Assembly: GCA_003501565.1 (NCBI GenBank)
Contig: DNPC01000025.1
Location: forward strand, 645-20,675
DNA length: 20,031 nt
Source: Planctomycetaceae bacterium
GTDB lineage: Bacteria > Planctomycetota > Planctomycetia > Pirellulales > Pirellulaceae
Reading direction: 5' to 3'
Positions 1-7,724 of the stretch are shown one piece after another. Both the position numbers and the translations under genes were made by a program. Under the pieces are notes generated by a model that did no database searches, had not been told where the DNA came from, and worked only from the letters and a program-made list of their open reading frames with translations. Every line of letters starts with the position of its first letter. Within the stretch, counting starts at the first letter, position 1.

Positions 1-41
1 GCGTTAGCCGCGGTTCCCACCCCGACAACCGGGGCTAACGC
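1..41. repeat. Imperfect inverted repeat (possible dispersed intergenic repeat)
   Basis: Two 15-base arms at 1-15 and 27-41 are reverse complements apart from one mismatch at position 10, around an 11-base centre. The outer nine bases (gcgttagcc / ggctaacgc) match perfectly. The GC-rich run continues to about position 50. No thymine tract follows, so it is not an obvious intrinsic terminator. From memory, similar gctaacgcccggcggct motifs are scattered through intergenic DNA of Pirellulaceae genomes; that is recollection and was not checked. The left end may be cut by the window edge. No second copy was noticed in this window. Confidence 0.55.
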
Positions 42-157
42 CCGGCGGCTGATGTTCGATCCTCCCGGGAGTTACTCGCTAGAGCTCGCAGGGGCCGACG
101 CTTTTAGCGGGACGGTGGGTTCACGAACGAAGACTTCCAATTTAACAACCACTCCTT

Positions 158-2818
158 GTGAGCCAATTCATGGATAAGCGAGCTGAAGACGGCAGTACTC
201 AGCGCCATGATGGTTCGTTGATCAGGGAGACTTCCGAAAGCACTCCGAATCCGCCGACAGCAGGCGACGAACGCACCGTCACTTTTCGTGCCACCAGCGA
301 TGAGCTGCCCGGGCTTACTTCGGGGGCGAGCCCAATGCTGAATGCCGATGATAGTGCCAACACGGTCATCAGCAATCGTCCCGTTGCAGCTCCCGAAGAG
401 TTCTATCGTTCGATGCCACTGGCCGAACTGGCGGCGATGCTCGAGGGGCGGCAACTCGATCACTTCGCAGTTGAGCAGATGATCGGTGGCGGTGGCATGG
501 GGGCTGTTTTCCGCGGACGCGACATTCGGCTGGATCGGGTTGTCGCTATCAAGGTCATTCCAGCCAGTAGGCGGGATCCTGAGACGCTCCGCAGATTCCG
601 TCTAGAGGCGCAGTCAGCCGCGCGGTTAGACCATCCAAATATCGCCAGGGTGTTTTATGTCGGTGAAGCAGAGCGGTGGAACTACATCGTCTTTGAATTC
701 ATCGACGGCGTTAATATGCGCGACCTGGTTGAGATGGAAGGCCCGTTGTCGATCGACGACGCAATCTTCTACACCCGTCAAGTTGCCGAGGCGCTCGAAC
801 ACGCGCATAGTCGTGATGTCGTGCATCGTGATGTCAAGCCGTCGAATATTCTGGTGACTTCAGTCGGCCAGGCCAAAGTGGTCGACATGGGGTTGGCTCG
901 CGATACTTCCATGGAGCGATCGACGGGGGATGAAACGGCCAGTGGTATCACGCTAGGAACATTCGACTATATCTCACCCGAACAAGCGCGTGATCCCCGA
1001 GATGCTGACGTGCGCAGCGATCTTTATTCGCTAGGTTGCTCGTTGTTCTATATGCTCACAGGCAGCCCACCGTTTCCTGAGGGGACGGCGCTGCAAAAAT
1101 TGCTCAATCATGGCAGTGTGCCACCACCGGACATTCGTTTGTGGCGTGATGACGTAAGTGATCAACTGCACGATATCTTGATGAAATTGATGGCTAAACG
1201 GCCTGTCGATCGGTACCAACGTCCGGTCGAGTTGATTAACGACCTGCAGCTATTGGCGGAATACGAAGAACTGCCGCGAAGCCAAAGCCCTGGTACCTAC
1301 ATGGTTACCGCGGCTGCATCGCAACGTTCGATTCTAGAAACTAACCTCCCGTGGATGGTCGCACTCTCGTTCCTGCTGGGCAGCACGGTGTGGCTGGAAA
1401 GCATGCAGGGACTGTCGAGCCAGATCCGTTTGCCGAATATTGAACCGGTCGTGAATCGTTCGATCGGCTCAGCCGAGAATGGGAATCGTTCAGCTGCTGG
1501 CCAACCAGACAATCGCGGATTGGGCAGCTCCGATGGATCCAACGACTCGGCGCCTAGCAATTCTGCTCTCGGAAATTTGCCGCTCAACAACACGGCGTCA
1601 AATGATCGGCAGGTGGTTGATTCAGCGGAGGCACAGCGGATTGTCGTAAGCAGATCGCCCCCAACTGATGTGGCAGCAAATCGCTGGCAGCCGTCTCTCG
1701 CATCTGCGCTTGAGCAAGCGACTGAATCCGAGGTGGCCTATGTTGAGATTCGCGGGGAGGTCACCTTGGACCGACCCGTAGTTCTCTCAGGCTGCAATTT
1801 ACAGCTTGCTGGTCAGCCGGGGGCTCGAGTGATCGTTGATGCGGCGGCCTTGGCGGGCAGTGAACATGCCGCAATTCGACTGCGTGAGGCCGGATTGATC
1901 ATGAACGCACTGGCGGTTGAGCTGATCGCTGAAATGCCAGCTAGTATGACAAGTCAGGTCGATGCTCGCGGAATCGTTCTGCTGGAGACGCCTGGTTGCA
2001 GTCTTCGGGTTTCTAATTGTGAGTTTACGATCGATGACCTAACTGCCGCTGACGAGACGTCCGTTATCGTTTCGCGACAACAAAGAACGCCGATCAGCAT
2101 TGGAGCAGCGGTTTCAGGTGCAGCCGCAAGTGCGGTGCCGGGCTTGCGGCAACCGATTGATGTTGGATTGGGCGCCGTCGGTCAGGGGATTTGGAACGCC
2201 CTTTCGCCAACGGATATTAGCCAAGAAATTCGCTTGGTCGACAGCCAGATCCGGGGAGACGGTCGACTAATTCGCTACTTGGACGCGGACCCAGCGTCGC
2301 AGTTGGATGTGACCTTGGAGGGCTGTCTGGTTGCGATGAGCGAGGGGGCAGTTCAGATCGAGAGTCGCAATGGGAATGCCCGCCCGAAGTCGATACAGCT
2401 CAACGCGACTCGCTGCACTTTCATTAGTCGCGAGCCGTTCTGCACTATTTTCTATGCCGGAGATGGCCTACCACAGCTTCAGTTGCGTCGTTCCAGCAAG
2501 GAATGTGTGTTCTTGAACGAGACTGGTGGGCACTTCGCATTGAAAGGTGCCCCACGAACGAGTCTGTTTGGGACGTTTGTATTGCTGCAGCTGGAGGGAG
2601 GAGACAATATTTACAGCGAATCGACCGCAGATGAACTTTGTGCGGCATTCAACGGCAATACGATTTCGGCCACTTTCGGATTTGCGGAGGCAAGTGTCGA
2701 TGGTTGGTTTGCCGAAAAGAGCAACGAATACCAAGTTACTTGGCAGCAGCCCCTTATCTTGCCCATTGATTATTCGCGTTTGACCCGCAGCGACGTTACG
2801 CCGCAACGCCGTTATTGA
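158..2818 (+). CDS. Membrane-anchored Ser/Thr protein kinase with beta-helix-like outer domain
   Basis: This 886-residue protein is a Hanks-type (eukaryotic-like) protein kinase that phosphorylates Ser/Thr residues of unknown targets. The kinase domain spans roughly residues 102-370, with a glycine-rich loop (GGGGMG, 110-115), the VAIK lysine (K132), the catalytic loop HRDVKPSN (H223, D225, K227) and SPEQA in the activation segment. The metal-binding DFG motif is DMG (D243-M244-G245), so the metal ligand is kept. A membrane segment lies at about 397-415. It is followed by a low-complexity Ser/Asn/Gly stretch and then about 350 residues with repeated short beta-strand patterns, suggesting a right-handed beta-helix sensor outside the membrane; that fold is inference. 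The N-terminal 100 residues are polar and probably disordered. The start is GTG at 158; an in-frame ATG at 170 (residue 5) is equally possible, and neither has a clear ribosome binding site. Confidence 0.92.
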   Translation: MSQFMDKRAEDGSTQRHDGSLIRETSESTPNPPTAGDERTVTFRATSDELPGLTSGASPMLNADDSANTVISNRPVAAPEEFYRSMPLAELAAMLEGRQLDHFAVEQMIGGGGMGAVFRGRDIRLDRVVAIKVIPASRRDPETLRRFRLEAQSAARLDHPNIARVFYVGEAERWNYIVFEFIDGVNMRDLVEMEGPLSIDDAIFYTRQVAEALEHAHSRDVVHRDVKPSNILVTSVGQAKVVDMGLARDTSMERSTGDETASGITLGTFDYISPEQARDPRDADVRSDLYSLGCSLFYMLTGSPPFPEGTALQKLLNHGSVPPPDIRLWRDDVSDQLHDILMKLMAKRPVDRYQRPVELINDLQLLAEYEELPRSQSPGTYMVTAAASQRSILETNLPWMVALSFLLGSTVWLESMQGLSSQIRLPNIEPVVNRSIGSAENGNRSAAGQPDNRGLGSSDGSNDSAPSNSALGNLPLNNTASNDRQVVDSAEAQRIVVSRSPPTDVAANRWQPSLASALEQATESEVAYVEIRGEVTLDRPVVLSGCNLQLAGQPGARVIVDAAALAGSEHAAIRLREAGLIMNALAVELIAEMPASMTSQVDARGIVLLETPGCSLRVSNCEFTIDDLTAADETSVIVSRQQRTPISIGAAVSGAAASAVPGLRQPIDVGLGAVGQGIWNALSPTDISQEIRLVDSQIRGDGRLIRYLDADPASQLDVTLEGCLVAMSEGAVQIESRNGNARPKSIQLNATRCTFISREPFCTIFYAGDGLPQLQLRRSSKECVFLNETGGHFALKGAPRTSLFGTFVLLQLEGGDNIYSESTADELCAAFNGNTISATFGFAEASVDGWFAEKSNEYQVTWQQPLILPIDYSRLTRSDVTPQRRY

Positions 2819-2826
2819 GCAGCCAT

Positions 2827-2849
2827 AAATCGCCCCGATTTCAGTTTTT
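2827..2849 (+). terminator. Possible intrinsic terminator after the kinase gene
   Basis: Arms aaatcg (2827-2832) and cgattt (2836-2841) form a six-pair stem with a three-base loop. Three bases later come five thymines (2845-2849). It lies nine bases past the kinase stop codon. The stem is short and half AT, so strength is doubtful. Confidence 0.4.
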
Positions 2850-3060
2850 GTGGGCATTGAGCCGCTTTTTTCTGCCGTGAGGCGTATCCAGGCGGGGCTC
2901 TCGAGACGTCGAGATGGCCAAATTTTGGGGTTACAAGGAGCATGAGTCTGAGAGCGCGGGGGTCTGGTTAGAAATCAACCCTTGATTTTGGGCCGCGGCC
3001 CGCGCAAACTTGCTTGTCCTACCTGAGCGGGCGCTGCGTTAAGTGGTGGTGTCCTTCTAT
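2850..3060. other. Non-coding spacer with a 12-base perfect palindrome
   Basis: No convincing gene lies between the kinase and the haem-motif protein. The one distinct element is the palindrome gggccgcggccc at 2990-3001, a GC-rich dyad that could be a protein binding site or chance in GC-rich sequence. I see no clear promoter or RNA gene in this part. Confidence 0.4.
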
Positions 3061-3102
3061 CCCCTCAAAGGGGTTGTTTTGAAGGGTTCCGAGAGCAACC
3101 CT
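3061..3102 (+). other. Overlapping hairpins just upstream of the haem-motif gene
   Basis: A compact hairpin pairs cccct (3061-3065) with agggg (3069-3073) around caa and is followed by a T-rich stretch (ttgtttt, 3074-3080). Its right arm overlaps ggttg (3072-3076), which can instead pair with caacc (3096-3100). A third pairing joins agggtt (3083-3088) and aaccct (3097-3102). These foldings exclude one another, a layout seen in attenuators. If transcription instead starts at the promoter proposed at 3079-3107, these bases are not transcribed and the dyads would act only as DNA. Confidence 0.3.
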
Positions 3103-3107
3103 ATAGG
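3079..3107 (+). promoter_or_regulatory. Candidate sigma-70-type promoter for the haem-motif gene
   Basis: A TTGAAG element at 3079-3084 and TATAGG at 3102-3107 are separated by 17 bases; each matches four of six consensus positions. The predicted start near 3113-3115 would leave a very short leader, with the GGAG ribosome binding site at its 5' end, which weakens the case. The -10 element sits inside the palindrome cctatagg (3100-3107). Confidence 0.35.
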
Positions 3108-3127
3108 TCTAACTGGAGAGCTTATAA

Positions 3128-3574
3128 GTGAAGAGTTCATTGAAGAAAGTTGCTTGTGGTGCGGTCGCGATGATCATTGTTGCGAACACAGTGGCCCCTG
3201 CCATGGCGGTTTCCAAGTTGAAGAAGGCCTTTGCCACCAAATACGCCCCTGACGATGCGGACGAAGATTTCAAGGGGCTGGTCAAGAAGGCGGGCTGCTA
3301 TGCATGCCACGTAAAGGGCGAAAAGAAGAAGGTTCGAAACGACTACGGTAAGGCGCTCGAAAAGGCCTTTGAGAAGAACGAATTTCCATTGAAGGACTGG
3401 GAAAAAGACCAAGAGAAGTACGCAGATAAGCTCGAAGAGATCTTCAAGAAAGTCGAAGGCGAGAAGAGCGGCTTCGAAAAACACAAGACCTTCGGTGATC
3501 GCATCAAAGCGAACCTGCTTCCGGGTGGTGACGTAGAAGGCAAGAAAGAAACGGACGAGAAGGAAGACAAGTAA
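3128..3574 (+). CDS. Small secreted protein with one c-type haem motif
   Basis: This 148-residue protein has an N-terminal signal peptide (basic MKSSLKK, hydrophobic core, APAMA near residue 27) and would be exported. The motif C57-Y-A-C60-H61 is the CxxCH signature for covalent haem attachment, so it may be a mono-haem cytochrome c-like electron carrier. The rest is dominated by Lys, Glu and Asp, with a helical charged tail and a very acidic/basic C-terminus. A distal methionine ligand typical of class I cytochrome c is not obvious: there is no methionine in the mature part after the haem motif. The GTG start at 3128 is supported by GGAGAG at 3115-3120. It appears monocistronic, with a strong terminator 54 bases after the stop. 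Exact function is unknown. Confidence 0.8.
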   Translation: MKSSLKKVACGAVAMIIVANTVAPAMAVSKLKKAFATKYAPDDADEDFKGLVKKAGCYACHVKGEKKKVRNDYGKALEKAFEKNEFPLKDWEKDQEKYADKLEEIFKKVEGEKSGFEKHKTFGDRIKANLLPGGDVEGKKETDEKEDK

Positions 3575-3627
3575 TTCGCAAACTGTGAGCAGTTTGGTTA
3601 CGATCCAACGTCAATCAGACCCACGAT

Positions 3628-3662
3628 CAGGCGTCCAGAGTCTAGACTGGACGCCTGTTTTT
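3628..3662 (+). terminator. Strong intrinsic terminator
   Basis: Perfect ten-base arms caggcgtcca (3628-3637) and tggacgcctg (3648-3657) enclose a centre that itself contains the palindrome gtctagac (3640-3647), and five thymines follow (3658-3662). It ends the transcript of the haem-motif gene. Confidence 0.9.
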
Positions 3663-3724
3663 CGTTCACGACCTGTTCTTCAGCGCCACAGACGCATCGG
3701 ACTCAACTCATCAGGGCCTCAAAA

Positions 3725-4354
3725 ATGAAATCAACTTGGTTGTCGGTCAGTCTCGGATGCTTATTGGTCTGCAGCATTGCCGCAGTCTCGACCGCGGAAG
3801 AAAAGTGGCAGTCGATGTTCAACGGTAAGGACCTAAGCGGCTGGAAGATCAACGAAAACGAAGACAGCTGGCGAGTCGAAGATGGTGTGATTGTGTCCGG
3901 CGGGCCCCGATCACATCTCTTTTTCGAAACCAAAAAGCCGTTTAAGAACTTTCACTTCAAGGCAAAAGTGAAGACGACCAAGGGTAGTAACGCTGGGATA
4001 TACTTCCACACCCGCTTCCAAAAAGAGGGCTGGCCCAAGTACGGATACGAATGCCAAGTAAACGTCTCACACAAGGACAAGAAAAAATCTGGTGGCTTGT
4101 ATTCAGTCAAAGATGTCTTTGATCCACCTGCAAAAGATGACGAATGGTACGTGCAGGAGATTATTGTCAAAGGCAAGAACATCAAGTTGATCCTGAACGG
4201 AAAGACCTTGGTTGACTACACAGAGCCCGAAAATCAAAAGGCCCGTGACAAGAATTTCGAACGACGGTTGGATTCAGGTACGATCGCACTCCAAGCGCAT
4301 GATCCGGACAGCGTGGTTTATTTCAAAGATCTGAAGATTCGACGTTTGCCCTGA
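3725..4354 (+). CDS. Secreted DUF1080 / 3-keto-disaccharide hydrolase family protein
   Basis: This 209-residue protein has a signal peptide (residues 1 to about 24, cleavage near STA-EE) and a single DUF1080 domain, a concanavalin-like beta-sandwich. Family hallmarks are FNGKDLSGW (32-40), the strand SNAGIYFHTRF (88-98), GYECQV (107-112), SGGLYSV (122-128) and the closing strand GTIALQAHDPDSVVYFKDLKIR (185-206). Members include enzymes that hydrolyse 3-keto-glycosides, and planctomycetes carry many copies, often linked to polysaccharide breakdown; substrate cannot be told here. The length fits a one-domain member without fused cytochrome or carbohydrate modules. The start is ATG at 3725 with only a weak ribosome binding site. 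It follows the terminator at 3628-3662, so it needs its own promoter, which I could not identify. Confidence 0.88.
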   Translation: MKSTWLSVSLGCLLVCSIAAVSTAEEKWQSMFNGKDLSGWKINENEDSWRVEDGVIVSGGPRSHLFFETKKPFKNFHFKAKVKTTKGSNAGIYFHTRFQKEGWPKYGYECQVNVSHKDKKKSGGLYSVKDVFDPPAKDDEWYVQEIIVKGKNIKLILNGKTLVDYTEPENQKARDKNFERRLDSGTIALQAHDPDSVVYFKDLKIRRLP

Positions 4355-4489
4355 GGTCTCACTCCTGACGCGGCGGAGTTCCTCAGGCAGTTTTCTTCTC
4401 GGGTGCAACTGTCTGCTTGTACTGCGGTGTTAAGGTCGCATTTCAGACGCAAACTCGCGATGGCTTTCCTTATTCTCTGAAGGCCCAGA

Positions 4490-6727
4490 ATGGCACTTCT
4501 CGACTCACACGTATTCCGCGGTCTCGCGAGTTTTGTTTTTTCGCTGGCCGTGGTGCTGTGCCCAGGTAGATCTTCTGGCGATGTCGCGGCGTCAGAATTG
4601 ACAGTAGAGCTTGGCGTTTCGGGGGTGTGGAAGCTCGGGCACGCGGTTCCGGCCCGGATCACGCTGCCACCGGAACTCGCAGGTCAGGCGCAGTACGTCG
4701 TTTTCGAGTCGATTGATGGCGACGGAGTGAATGTTCGCTATCAGCAGAAGATTTCGGGCGTTTCGAGTGAAAATTCAGATTTCTGGATGACCGTCCGGAT
4801 CGGTCGCAACAAAACCCCTCTGTCGGTTCGAGTTTACGATGATGAACCGTCCGAAGGCGAACCCGTGGCTAGTGGCCAATTGCTCGGAGATGAGGTTGTC
4901 GGCCTACCGTCTGACCAACGATTGGTCCTCGTTCTTGGCGAGACGATGGGACTAGAAGAAGTCGTTCGCTCCAGCGTGGAAGGCGGTGCTTCATTTACGA
5001 TAGCCCAAGTGTCTCAGGCGAAAGGGTTACCCATCGATTGGCGAACGCTGGCAGGTTATGACCTTGCAGTGTTGTCGAGTGCAGGTGACGAACTAATCAA
5101 TTCACTCACTGAGCCGCAAATCGCCTGTTTAGACACCTGGGTGCGTCGGGGAGGGCGAAGCATAGTCTGTTTGGGAACTGGTGAACCGCTTCCAGAGATT
5201 TTGTTGAAGTGGATTCCTGGCGAGGTTGAAGGGCTGATCAACGTACGCAATCCTGGCGCTATCGAGGCTTTGGTGCCGACGGAATTTCCACTTCGCAATC
5301 TGGCGGTCAATCGCATTGGATTTCCGGCGGGTGAGGTACCACCGGCAGAAATATTGTTAGCACTTAGAAGTGGAAACCAATCGCTTCCGTGGTGGATCAG
5401 CACTGCGTATGGGCATGGAAAAATCGACGTGATCGCCAGCGATTTGGCCAATGATACGCTTGCCCAGTGGCCTGATCGGAATTTGCTGTGGAAGAAACTG
5501 GTCGGAGACAGTCTAGGTGCCAACCGAGGCGATGAATCCCCACTTGCCAAGAATGTTTCCGATACATCCTACCTCGGTTATGACGACTTGGCGGGACAAC
5601 TGCGTGCAACTCTGGACGTGTTTGGCGGTGTCCGCGTGGTATCGTTCGGGCAATTGGCGGCTGTGCTGTTAGGTATTTTGGTAATAGTCGGACCGGTGGA
5701 TTACTTTGTTTCTGTCCGTTGGCTGGGACGGCCACAATTCAGCTGGTTCTTTGCCGGTGCAGTACTTGTCGCCGCGTGCATCGCCCTTACCTGGTTCTAT
5801 TTATCCATTCGCCCCAACGAGATTCGAGTCAATACAGCCCAAATAATCGACATTGATACGCGCTCTGGTGATGTGAATGGATCGCTGTGGGCACACGTTT
5901 ATTCCGGCACCGCCAGAACGGTGGATGTGCAAGTTGTCGACAATCAGGCCGAATCAGTTGGTGCCACACTTCAGCTGGACTGGCAACCGCTGCCGGGGCG
6001 TGGACTGGGTGGGCTGAAATCGATGCAGTCGCTTAGCAGCGGTATGCCTGCCTATAGCGTGATAGCTAGCTCGGGCGAATCGAATGCGGTTTCGGTTCAA
6101 GGTGTCGGAGTGCCAGCAGCGGGAACTAAGTGTTTTTCGAGTACTTGGCTTTCGCACACTGAAATTGTTGGGCAGTCTGAGTTGCAGGAGTTGGACGTTG
6201 CAGATCAACTGTCCGGTCAGCTGGTTAATCCTCTCAGTGTTGATCTGCGCGAGCCCGCGTTGTTCTATCACAATTGGTATTACAGTCTCGACAGTCGAAT
6301 CCCCGCGGGCGGTTCCTTTACCATTGCTCCAGACAGGATCCCGCAGGGTATCACGCGTAGGCTCAATCGTCGGCGGGTGATAGATGATGCGGATATGATC
6401 ACGCCGTGGCAGCCTGCCGATCGTGGCAATTTAGACCGTTTACTGGAACTGATGATGTTCTACAGCGCTGCTAACGGTCCTACATACACCTCGTTGCACC
6501 ACCGATTTCACCACCAATTGGATCATAGCCATTTGATGGATTCTGATTTGGCGGTGTTGATTGCGCGAGTCGATGATCCTTGGGCAAGTGTCCAGGTCGA
6601 CGCTGGTGGCCAAGGTGGGGTCGAAGTGGTCCAGGAAACCGACCGTGCCTGGTGCAGAATACTGATTCCAGTAAAACCCCCAGAGCGCGAGCTTAGTCGT
6701 TTCCGTGCCGATGGAAGTAGTCGTTAA
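4490..6727 (+). CDS. Membrane protein with amidotransferase-like outer domain, linked to ABC ATPase
   Basis: I do not recognise a named family for this 745-residue protein. It begins with a signal peptide or membrane anchor (residues 1 to about 30). Residues about 35-135 look like a beta-rich domain. Residues about 140-290 resemble a class I glutamine-amidotransferase-like fold used as a non-enzymatic module (DLAVLSS, then LDTWVRRGGRSIVCLGTG). Two membrane spans follow at about 387-407 and 417-440, and the C-terminal 300 residues are again beta-rich and probably outside. The ATG at 4490 is preceded by GAAGG at 4479-4483. The ABC ATPase gene starts 11 bases after its stop, so the two are almost certainly co-transcribed, suggesting it is an accessory or substrate-handling part of that transporter. 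Confidence 0.8.
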   Translation: MALLDSHVFRGLASFVFSLAVVLCPGRSSGDVAASELTVELGVSGVWKLGHAVPARITLPPELAGQAQYVVFESIDGDGVNVRYQQKISGVSSENSDFWMTVRIGRNKTPLSVRVYDDEPSEGEPVASGQLLGDEVVGLPSDQRLVLVLGETMGLEEVVRSSVEGGASFTIAQVSQAKGLPIDWRTLAGYDLAVLSSAGDELINSLTEPQIACLDTWVRRGGRSIVCLGTGEPLPEILLKWIPGEVEGLINVRNPGAIEALVPTEFPLRNLAVNRIGFPAGEVPPAEILLALRSGNQSLPWWISTAYGHGKIDVIASDLANDTLAQWPDRNLLWKKLVGDSLGANRGDESPLAKNVSDTSYLGYDDLAGQLRATLDVFGGVRVVSFGQLAAVLLGILVIVGPVDYFVSVRWLGRPQFSWFFAGAVLVAACIALTWFYLSIRPNEIRVNTAQIIDIDTRSGDVNGSLWAHVYSGTARTVDVQVVDNQAESVGATLQLDWQPLPGRGLGGLKSMQSLSSGMPAYSVIASSGESNAVSVQGVGVPAAGTKCFSSTWLSHTEIVGQSELQELDVADQLSGQLVNPLSVDLREPALFYHNWYYSLDSRIPAGGSFTIAPDRIPQGITRRLNRRRVIDDADMITPWQPADRGNLDRLLELMMFYSAANGPTYTSLHHRFHHQLDHSHLMDSDLAVLIARVDDPWASVQVDAGGQGGVEVVQETDRAWCRILIPVKPPERELSRFRADGSSR

Positions 6728-6738
6728 GTGAGTCCGAG

Positions 6739-7677
6739 ATGATTCGAACCGTCAATTTGACGAAAAAATATGGCGATATGTTTGCCATCAAAGGCATCAA
6801 CCTAGAGCTCGAAGAGGGAGACCTATTCGGGTTCATTGGGCCTAATGGTGCCGGGAAGACGACGACGATGCGTATCATCGCTACGTTGTTGACGCCCACC
6901 TACGGCGAAGCGTACGTGTGCGAAAATTCGATCTACACCGATCCCAAAGAAATTCGCCGGCTAGTGGGGTATATGCCGGATTTCTTTGGCGTTTACGACG
7001 ATATGACAGTGATCGAATACTTGGAGTTCTTCGCAGCCGCGTATCGCATTGGCGGACCAGAACGTCGCCAGCGTTGTGACGAAATGCTCGACGTCGTGGA
7101 CTTGGATTTCAAGCGGGACGCGTACGCCAATACACTCTCGCGTGGTCAGACGCAGCGACTGGGGCTAGCTAGAGTATTGCTGCATGATCCCCAGGTGCTT
7201 CTGCTGGACGAACCGCTGAGTGGACTTGATCCACGGGCAAGAATTGAAATGCGGAATTTGCTCCGCAAACTTGGCCAGATGGGCAAGACGATCATTGTAA
7301 GTAGCCACATTTTGCCGGAGCTCGCCGACATCTGTAACAAGGTGGGCATTATCAATCGAGGCGAGATGAGTTTCAATGATTCCATCGCAGAACTGATACG
7401 CACCGTCCGGCCAAAGCGAATCTTGGAGATCGAGGTTTCGCAGGTTGAGCGGCGTGAGGAAGCCCGAGAATTCTTGGCTCAGCATTCTGCCGTTGACGGT
7501 GTGGACCTGCAGGAAGCGATCTTCGACGTCACACTCGCCAGTGATGCCGACGACTATTCGCAGCTGGCTAGCGACCTAGTCGCGGCTGGGTTCTCATTGC
7601 GTCGGTTTGCCGAGAAGGACACGAACCTCGAATCCGCATTCATGGCTCTCACCAAAGGCTCCGGAGCGAAGATTTGA
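6739..7677 (+). CDS. ABC transporter ATP-binding protein (ABC-2/CcmA-like)
   Basis: This 312-residue protein is the ATPase subunit of an ABC transporter. Walker A is GPNGAGKTT (34-42), the signature is LSRGQ (133-137) where LSGGQ is usual, Walker B is VLLLDEP (153-159) followed by the D-loop SGLDP, and the switch histidine is H190. The sequence most resembles ABC-2 type exporters (CcmA/NodI/GldA-like), with a C-terminal extension of about 90 residues typical of that group. No permease gene adjoins it: the gene downstream faces the other way and the gene upstream has only two clear membrane spans. It is translated as the second gene of a pair with the 745-residue membrane protein. Transport direction and substrate are unknown. 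Confidence 0.92.
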   Translation: MIRTVNLTKKYGDMFAIKGINLELEEGDLFGFIGPNGAGKTTTMRIIATLLTPTYGEAYVCENSIYTDPKEIRRLVGYMPDFFGVYDDMTVIEYLEFFAAAYRIGGPERRQRCDEMLDVVDLDFKRDAYANTLSRGQTQRLGLARVLLHDPQVLLLDEPLSGLDPRARIEMRNLLRKLGQMGKTIIVSSHILPELADICNKVGIINRGEMSFNDSIAELIRTVRPKRILEIEVSQVERREEAREFLAQHSAVDGVDLQEAIFDVTLASDADDYSQLASDLVAAGFSLRRFAEKDTNLESAFMALTKGSGAKI

Positions 7678-7710
7678 TCGCTGCCGAATTCTTCTCGGCG
7701 GCCAGCGATC
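7676..7710. terminator. Hairpin between convergent genes, possible weak terminator
   Basis: Arms gatcgctg (7676-7683) and cagcgatc (7703-7710) pair perfectly; ccga (7684-7687) can extend with tcgg (7695-7698), leaving a four-base bulge. It overlaps the ABC ATPase stop codon and lies between convergent genes. There is no immediate thymine run; tttt occurs only at 7721-7724. Confidence 0.4.
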
Positions 7711-7724
7711 GCGAGGCAGGTTTT

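Noticed and set aside
2468..2857. Minus-strand open frame of 129 codons overlapping the kinase 3' end
   Set aside because: It is antisense to a well-supported coding region and shows no domain, signal peptide or ribosome binding site.
3043..3252. Plus-strand open frame of 69 codons overlapping the start of the haem-motif gene
   Set aside because: It is out of frame with the signal-peptide gene, which has a matching ribosome binding site and a terminator.
5056..5550. Minus-strand open frame of 164 codons opposite the 745-residue membrane protein
   Set aside because: The plus-strand product has a signal peptide, membrane spans and coherent domains; the opposite product is Ser/Pro/Arg-rich without pattern.
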